Under the pieces are notes generated by a model. It was not told the DNA's origin. It worked only from the letters and a program-made list of their open reading frames with translations, and did no database searches. Made by a program: the position numbers and the translations under genes. A stretch of 18,910 nt of DNA, taken from an uncultured Opitutia bacterium. GTDB lineage: Bacteria; Verrucomicrobiota; Verrucomicrobiae; Opitutales; MB11C04. The first letter of the stretch is position 1, and each line of letters begins with the position of its first letter. Positions 15,083-18,910 of this stretch are shown in pieces. The stretch lies in assembly GCA_913048545.1 (NCBI GenBank), contig CAJWWH010000022.1, positions 1 to 18,910 of the forward strand, in the 5' to 3' direction.

Positions 15083-17332
15083 GTGACTGAACGAATAACC
15101 AATTTTTTTAAAAAAAAGTTTTCCATCCTCCGGGCTCTGCTTGCATTGTGCCTCTTGGCGGCTTTACTTCTGGCCACACTATGGTTCGCCTTCCCATTAA
15201 TTCTTGAGAGCCAAATTAAGGAAATGGGGCGGGACGCGGGCATCGGGGAATTTGAGGTTGAAGTCTCCGAGGTGGATCCATGGAAAACGAAGATGCTTAA
15301 CTGGTCGGGGGAGAGCGGTGGTAAATCCATGACCATTGATCAGGTTGAAGTTCTTTACGATCCCGCCGGAATTGCCATGGGGAAAGTCAACGCCCTTTCG
15401 GTAACCGGATTATCTGCAAACCTGAATCCGGGCAAAAACGAAAACAGCGAAGACTTTGACTGGGAGGAGTTTTTCAGCGCAAGTTATGGTTTAATAGACA
15501 AACTACTACTCGAACCACCCCTTTCCTATCTGAGAATAAGGGATTCCGCCTTTTCCATGACCGCTCAAGATCAGACAAGCCGAATCCTCTTCCGTATGGC
15601 AACTGATTTTTTGGAGGGTCTGACTCATCTTACATGGGAGGCAGATTTTATGCAGGCCTCTGCTTATGGAGAAATCAATCTGACCCGGGATGGGAACGCC
15701 ACTTTTATTTCCTCCCGGGTAAATCTGGGTGACGCGGGGAGTATGTTTGATGCACTCTCCTCCGATCTGAATCTAAAAGAAATACTGCCTGAGGAGCTTG
15801 AAATAACCGCCGGAAGTTTGATTTTGGATGGGTTGACCCGTATTGTTCCGACTGGTTTGGAGGATTTATTCCTGGAGCTAAACGGCAGCGATTTCCAGCT
15901 TGGATGGGGGGACAATAATTTTTCGGTTCCCAAGTTAATGGTTTTTTTCATGCCAGAGAACGAGGACCAATGGAAATCTAATTCGTATGCCAATGTAAGA
16001 TATGGAAATCACCTGCTCGCAGATGAGATTAACCTTTCAATTATCTATGATCAGAAGGGATTCGGGGTACAGGGCGGAGTGAATTACCTGAAAACCCAGG
16101 ATCCCTTTCCACCGGTTGAAATTACCGGTTTACGCTTTCCCAATCTAGATTTTGATCCGGATGAATTCGAGTTTCCCGGTAATCAGGAAAGACAGGTCTC
16201 TTTTGACGAACTTTCCTACGATAATCAATTCTTTCGCATGTATAACGGTCTTTTTTCTTTTCATCTGAAAGATCAAAGGATTGATTGTAAGGTGCCTCCG
16301 CTGGACGCCGCACTTTTGGATCTCGGTATTTCCTTTGTTCAGTTTTCTTATGTCGGGAGTGTGGATCCCCAAAAATTACCTCAAGTCAATTCCCCTCAAC
16401 TCATTACCGGTCAAAAGGTCATCTCCGGGGATGAAGTGCTGCTTGAGGATTTGATGCTGAGTTTTCGGGTCAAGGATGCCTCTCATTTTCTCATTGATGT
16501 GCTCACCATGAATGTTGGAGGAGATCAACTCGATTTCAGTCCGGCCAATATCATTTTCAGTATCCCGTGCGAACACAGTCCAAATCTCAGCGTGCAGTTT
16601 AAGAAAAGTAATTTGTTTCTCCCCGGACAGGAAGTTCGTGTGACTGGAATGGAAGGAGAAATTCAATTCAATTCGCTGGAGCCGATTGAGACCAATGGAA
16701 CGCAAACTATCCAGTTCGAGAGTCTGACGGTTGATGGATTTGAAATGAGGAACGGTTTTTTCAGTTTTGCAATTCTGCCTGACGGCACCTTTTTGATTGC
16801 GGAGGGAAGAGCGGAATTATTTGGAGGTGTAATGGGGTTAATGGAGAGCAGTTTTACCCTTGACGGAGAGGAGATGAAATTGATCACCACGATGGAGAAA
16901 ATGAACGGGCAGGATATAGCCGATTTGATCGAGGGACTGGAGGTCGAGGTAAACGGTAGTTTTTCAGGTCGTATTCCCTTACTAAATGCCGGTGGAAAAT
17001 GGGATTTCGAACGCGGTTTTTTACAGCTTGATCCAAGCCCCAATGCAACTCTCAGGTATCAATCAAACGGATTCCTGACCCGAGGAATTGAGGAAGGGTC
17101 GGAGGAGTTTGAACGGATGAAAATGACCGAGATGGCACTTGAAAATCTCAAACTTGATTCCCTGAGGATTACCTTTGAAGTGGATGGGGCAAAAAGACAG
17201 GTAATGGGGGATATACGGGGTAAATCAATGATTCGGAAAAACACCGAGGTTTCCCTGGATTACCGTCCCAAAATTATTGCCGGACTCGCGGAGATCTTTC
17301 AAAAAATGAATCTTAACAAAGTGGGACTGTGA
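15083..17332 (+). CDS. ydbH: YdbH-like AsmA-type intermembrane lipid transport protein
   Basis: A ~749-residue protein with one N-terminal transmembrane anchor (~17-40) and a long beta-rich periplasmic body. The C-terminal ~170 residues match the YdbH ('dicarboxylate transport', PF11739-type) pattern. It contains ELFGG, an 'LDGEE' strand and a 'D(I)ADLIEGLEVEVNGSFSG' segment that leads into RIPL, followed by an 'ALENLKLD' helix and G-x-(S/N)-x-x-x. In E. coli YdbH, with TamB and YhdP, forms hydrophobic-groove bridges carrying phospholipid to the outer membrane. Identification is strengthened by the ynbE-like and ydbL-like genes that follow, as in E. coli. The start is GTG 15083 or TTG 15080; no ATG precedes the anchor. 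It is shorter than the E. coli protein (about 880 residues). Confidence 0.8.
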   Translation: MTERITNFFKKKFSILRALLALCLLAALLLATLWFAFPLILESQIKEMGRDAGIGEFEVEVSEVDPWKTKMLNWSGESGGKSMTIDQVEVLYDPAGIAMGKVNALSVTGLSANLNPGKNENSEDFDWEEFFSASYGLIDKLLLEPPLSYLRIRDSAFSMTAQDQTSRILFRMATDFLEGLTHLTWEADFMQASAYGEINLTRDGNATFISSRVNLGDAGSMFDALSSDLNLKEILPEELEITAGSLILDGLTRIVPTGLEDLFLELNGSDFQLGWGDNNFSVPKLMVFFMPENEDQWKSNSYANVRYGNHLLADEINLSIIYDQKGFGVQGGVNYLKTQDPFPPVEITGLRFPNLDFDPDEFEFPGNQERQVSFDELSYDNQFFRMYNGLFSFHLKDQRIDCKVPPLDAALLDLGISFVQFSYVGSVDPQKLPQVNSPQLITGQKVISGDEVLLEDLMLSFRVKDASHFLIDVLTMNVGGDQLDFSPANIIFSIPCEHSPNLSVQFKKSNLFLPGQEVRVTGMEGEIQFNSLEPIETNGTQTIQFESLTVDGFEMRNGFFSFAILPDGTFLIAEGRAELFGGVMGLMESSFTLDGEEMKLITTMEKMNGQDIADLIEGLEVEVNGSFSGRIPLLNAGGKWDFERGFLQLDPSPNATLRYQSNGFLTRGIEEGSEEFERMKMTEMALENLKLDSLRITFEVDGAKRQVMGDIRGKSMIRKNTEVSLDYRPKIIAGLAEIFQKMNLNKVGL

Positions 17333-17400
17333 AGAAGCATTCGTATTTTTGATTCAACTTCTCAGTTGCAGAAATGAGTCGATAATTATACTGTAAATGA

Positions 17401-17574
17401 ATGGATTCAATCATAAGAATATTATTTCTTTTTTGCCTGGCCTTGTTTTCAGGATGCACGGTTATGAAAACTGAGCACCACATTACTCTCGACCATAACA
17501 TTTCCATTAAAATTGAACAGGAAGTGAACGATTTCCTCGATGACCTATATGAGGAAGACAGCAAATCCGAATAA
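17401..17574 (+). CDS. ynbE: YnbE-like small outer-membrane lipoprotein
   Basis: A 57-residue frame, ATG 17401 to TAA 17572. It has a short hydrophobic signal (~4-17) and FSGC at 16-19, with Cys19 the likely lipidated residue; Phe at -3 is unusual. The mature part contains HHITLDHNISIKIEQEV, resembling the 'INMNVKIEHE' strand region of E. coli YnbE (~60 residues), and then an acidic tail. YnbE is an outer-membrane lipoprotein that binds the C-terminus of YdbH to complete the intermembrane bridge, polymerising by beta-strand stacking. Its position between the ydbH-like and ydbL-like genes (68 and 21 bp away) supports the call. It is short enough to be easily missed by gene callers. Confidence 0.78.
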   Translation: MDSIIRILFLFCLALFSGCTVMKTEHHITLDHNISIKIEQEVNDFLDDLYEEDSKSE

Positions 17575-17595
17575 TTTGCCAAAAGTAAATTTATT

Positions 17596-17961
17596 ATGAA
17601 GCTAAACTATTTTATCACCCTACTTGTCACCACTTGTTTTCTTTCCCCTTTAGCTAGTGCGGATAACAGCCTCACTCAGCGGATGAAGGCCCGTCTTCCA
17701 GAGGTTCTTGCTTTGAAAAACAGTGGTGTGGTGGGGGAGGGAACGGACGGCAAACTGCTTGTCCGCAAGGAAGAGGGCGAGAAACTGGAAAAACTGGTCA
17801 AGGAGGAAAATAAAGACCGGGCAGCTCTCTTTGTTATCTTGGCCAAGAAAACGGGTGGGACACCGGATGAGGTGGCCAAAAAATTTGCCCTGGGAATGGC
17901 AAGTAAGGCGAAGAAAGGTCATTGGTTCAAAAAACCTTCCGGAAATTGGGTTTCCAAGTAA
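17596..17961 (+). CDS. ydbL: YdbL-like periplasmic protein (DUF1318)
   Basis: A 121-residue protein with a signal peptide cleaved after A-S-A (20-22). The mature part shows the DUF1318 pattern: 'LKNSGVVGEGTDGKL' (an R/N-x-G-x-V-G-E-x-x-D/N-G stretch), 'LVKEENKDRAALF' (LV..IN..R...Y in E. coli), a central 'P.EVAKKFA' helix, and a closing K-G-H-W-F-K...G-N-W that resembles the 'pGey....G.W' end of YdbL. In E. coli YdbL limits YnbE polymerisation and helps its pairing with YdbH. It starts 21 bp after the ynbE-like stop. The next gene's frame opens inside its last 40 nt. Confidence 0.82.
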   Translation: MKLNYFITLLVTTCFLSPLASADNSLTQRMKARLPEVLALKNSGVVGEGTDGKLLVRKEEGEKLEKLVKEENKDRAALFVILAKKTGGTPDEVAKKFALGMASKAKKGHWFKKPSGNWVSK

Positions 17962-18461
17962 AAATTCTTTTTCTTCTGGGGTGTGGGATTTTTTCCTGTC
18001 TCGTCACTTCATGTCAGACTGTTCCTGCAGAATCGCAGAGCACGTCAAAAGTGGCCGGGTTTTCAGATCGTTCGGTGGAGAGTTTAGAAGACCAGCTTGT
18101 AATCAACTCAAAATCGTTGGAGGCATTGGAATTCGAGATGGAATGGTTAGATACCAGAAAACAAATTGTGGCTGCCGAGATTATGCTCAGACGGGCAATT
18201 GAATCTGAAGTGAAACTTGAGCGTGAACTGTCCGGTTTTCAAAGTATGAATCAAAACTTTCCCTCGGCACAGGGATTTATTTCCGAACATGAAACAATCA
18301 AGTGGCAATCAAGATTAAAGGTTAAGCAAGAGGAAACGAGTCGTTTGAAAACAGTGGTCCGTTTATTGAATCGTGACATGACTGACCTTGATGCCAAGCT
18401 TGCCCGCAAGGGATTTCGTCATCCGCTTTCCTCCGCTAAAACCAATGCACCTGTCCAGTAA
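17922..18461 (+). CDS. Coiled-coil envelope lipoprotein, unknown
   Basis: I do not recognise this 179-residue protein. A basic N-terminus, hydrophobic stretch (15-30) and V-T-S-C31 form a good lipobox, so the mature protein is anchored by Cys31. Most of the rest is charged and helix-prone: roughly 55-110 and 125-168 have Leu/Ile/Val spacing of coiled coils (for example VESLEDQLVINSKSLEALE). The start is uncertain: TTG 17922 (AAAGG 3 nt upstream) or TTG 17946, both inside the ydbL-like gene; no ATG is available before the lipobox. The overlap implies translational coupling with the ydb genes and hence a role at the outer membrane, possibly with the lipid bridge. Confidence 0.75.
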   Translation: MVQKTFRKLGFQVKILFLLGCGIFSCLVTSCQTVPAESQSTSKVAGFSDRSVESLEDQLVINSKSLEALEFEMEWLDTRKQIVAAEIMLRRAIESEVKLERELSGFQSMNQNFPSAQGFISEHETIKWQSRLKVKQEETSRLKTVVRLLNRDMTDLDAKLARKGFRHPLSSAKTNAPVQ

Positions 18462-18503
18462 TATTTCGCATTCAATCACTTTACTTATCCTCTGAATTAT
18501 AAA

Positions 18504-18803
18504 ATGGAAGATCTTATCGAACGAATTCTGAGTCATCCTTTGCTAAGTTTTGCCCTCGCTTTATTGTGTATTTTATTACTCTTCGCCGTGCTCAAGGGGT
18601 TAATGAAATTAATTCTTGTCTCGCTTGTTTTGGCATCAATTTATCTGGGATATATTACCTTTTTTCAGGATGATTATCCGTTGCCGGAAATTGATGAGGA
18701 TCTGTTAGAACGCTGGAATGAATGGATTGAACCCTACCGGACAATCGACCTGAATGTTACCTTGCCCGATTTTAATCAGACAATGGATGATGATGCCCCC
18801 TGA
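18504..18803 (+). CDS. Small membrane protein with acidic tail, unknown
   Basis: A 99-residue protein with two closely spaced hydrophobic segments (~13-30 and 36-53) separated by Lys31 and Lys35. A very acidic ~45-residue tail ends in DDDAP. No family is recognised. It lies 42 bp after the coiled-coil lipoprotein gene and 24 bp before the LolC/E-like gene, on the same strand. An envelope accessory role is inferred from this position only. Confidence 0.7.
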   Translation: MEDLIERILSHPLLSFALALLCILLLFAVLKGLMKLILVSLVLASIYLGYITFFQDDYPLPEIDEDLLERWNEWIEPYRTIDLNVTLPDFNQTMDDDAP

Positions 18804-18827
18804 CAGGTTGAGTAATTTGAAGCTCTT

Positions 18828-18910
18828 ATGAAATTGCCCTGGCCCCTGTATCTGGCTTGGAAACAGCTTTTTCCCAGTCAGAAAAAAGTCTCATTTTTCT
18901 CGCTGCTTGC
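18828..18910 (+). CDS. N-terminus of a LolC/LolE-like FtsX-type permease (3' end missing)
   Basis: Only 27 codons from ATG 18828 lie before the right edge. The sequence MKLPWPLYLAWKQLFPSQKK followed by VSFFSLL resembles the start of verrucomicrobial LolC/E-type lipoprotein-release permeases: an amphipathic 'LYLAxKxLxP' helix, basic residues, then 'FxSxxxLIS' entering the first membrane helix. Such permeases extract lipoproteins from the inner membrane for transfer to LolA. With so little sequence the call rests on the N-terminal pattern and the envelope context. Confidence 0.5.
   Translation, partial: MKLPWPLYLAWKQLFPSQKKVSFFSLL

Noticed and set aside
17366..17392. TTGCAG and TATACT before the ynbE-like gene as a separate promoter
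   Set aside because: The spacer is only 15 nt and the -35 match is weak; co-transcription with ydbH explains expression.

Overview
The window looks like chromosomal DNA of a Gram-negative member of the PVC superphylum, most likely a marine Verrucomicrobiota bacterium (Opitutae-like). This is an inference from gene content: a PQQ-type propeller protein of the planctomycete/verrucomicrobial style, an exported sulfatase next to a Tat-exported sugar isomerase and a Gfo/Idh/MocA oxidoreductase, and several outer-membrane-related modules. No rRNA, tRNA, CRISPR array, insertion sequence or phage gene was seen. Genes are tightly packed; the longest gap is about 160 bp, so no gene-free stretch exceeds 300 bp.

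Layout. (1) 1-1787: 3' part of a kelch plus PQQ-like double beta-propeller gene, cut by the left edge. (2) 1948-2932: an AT-rich pair, a one-domain AraC-type regulator with a Fur-box-like palindrome over its promoter, and a low-molecular-weight phosphatase-like protein whose catalytic Cys is Ser. (3) 6908-2963, minus strand: a coupled tesA-like / ybbA-like / ybbP-like operon (GDSL esterase, ABC ATPase, large FtsX-type permease). (4) 6979-9064: a coupled trio of a four-helix membrane protein, a small DUF2256 zinc-ribbon protein and a photolyase/cryptochrome-family flavoprotein. (5) 10066-9080 (minus) and 10131-11075 (plus): divergent ADP-ribosylglycohydrolase-like and histone-deacetylase-like genes, both families that remove acyl or ADP-ribosyl groups. 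(6) 14982-11062, minus: a probable carbohydrate operon of Gfo/Idh/MocA oxidoreductase, unknown membrane protein, Tat-signal sugar isomerase and iduronate-2-sulfatase-like sulfatase. (7) 15083-18910, plus: an envelope operon, ydbH-like, a tiny ynbE-like lipoprotein gene, ydbL-like, a coiled-coil lipoprotein, a small membrane protein, and the start of a LolC/LolE-like permease.

The most coherent system is region 7. The YdbH-YnbE-YdbL set is known in E. coli as an AsmA-like intermembrane phospholipid transport bridge. Here it seems to share one transcription unit with two uncharacterised envelope proteins and a lipoprotein-release permease. Other points worth attention are the dead-looking phosphatase in region 2, the non-canonical metal site of the ADP-ribosylglycohydrolase, the missing Trp triad and possible clamp-binding tail of the flavoprotein, and the three-gene photolyase operon. 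All family assignments were made by reading motifs by eye; no database search was possible.
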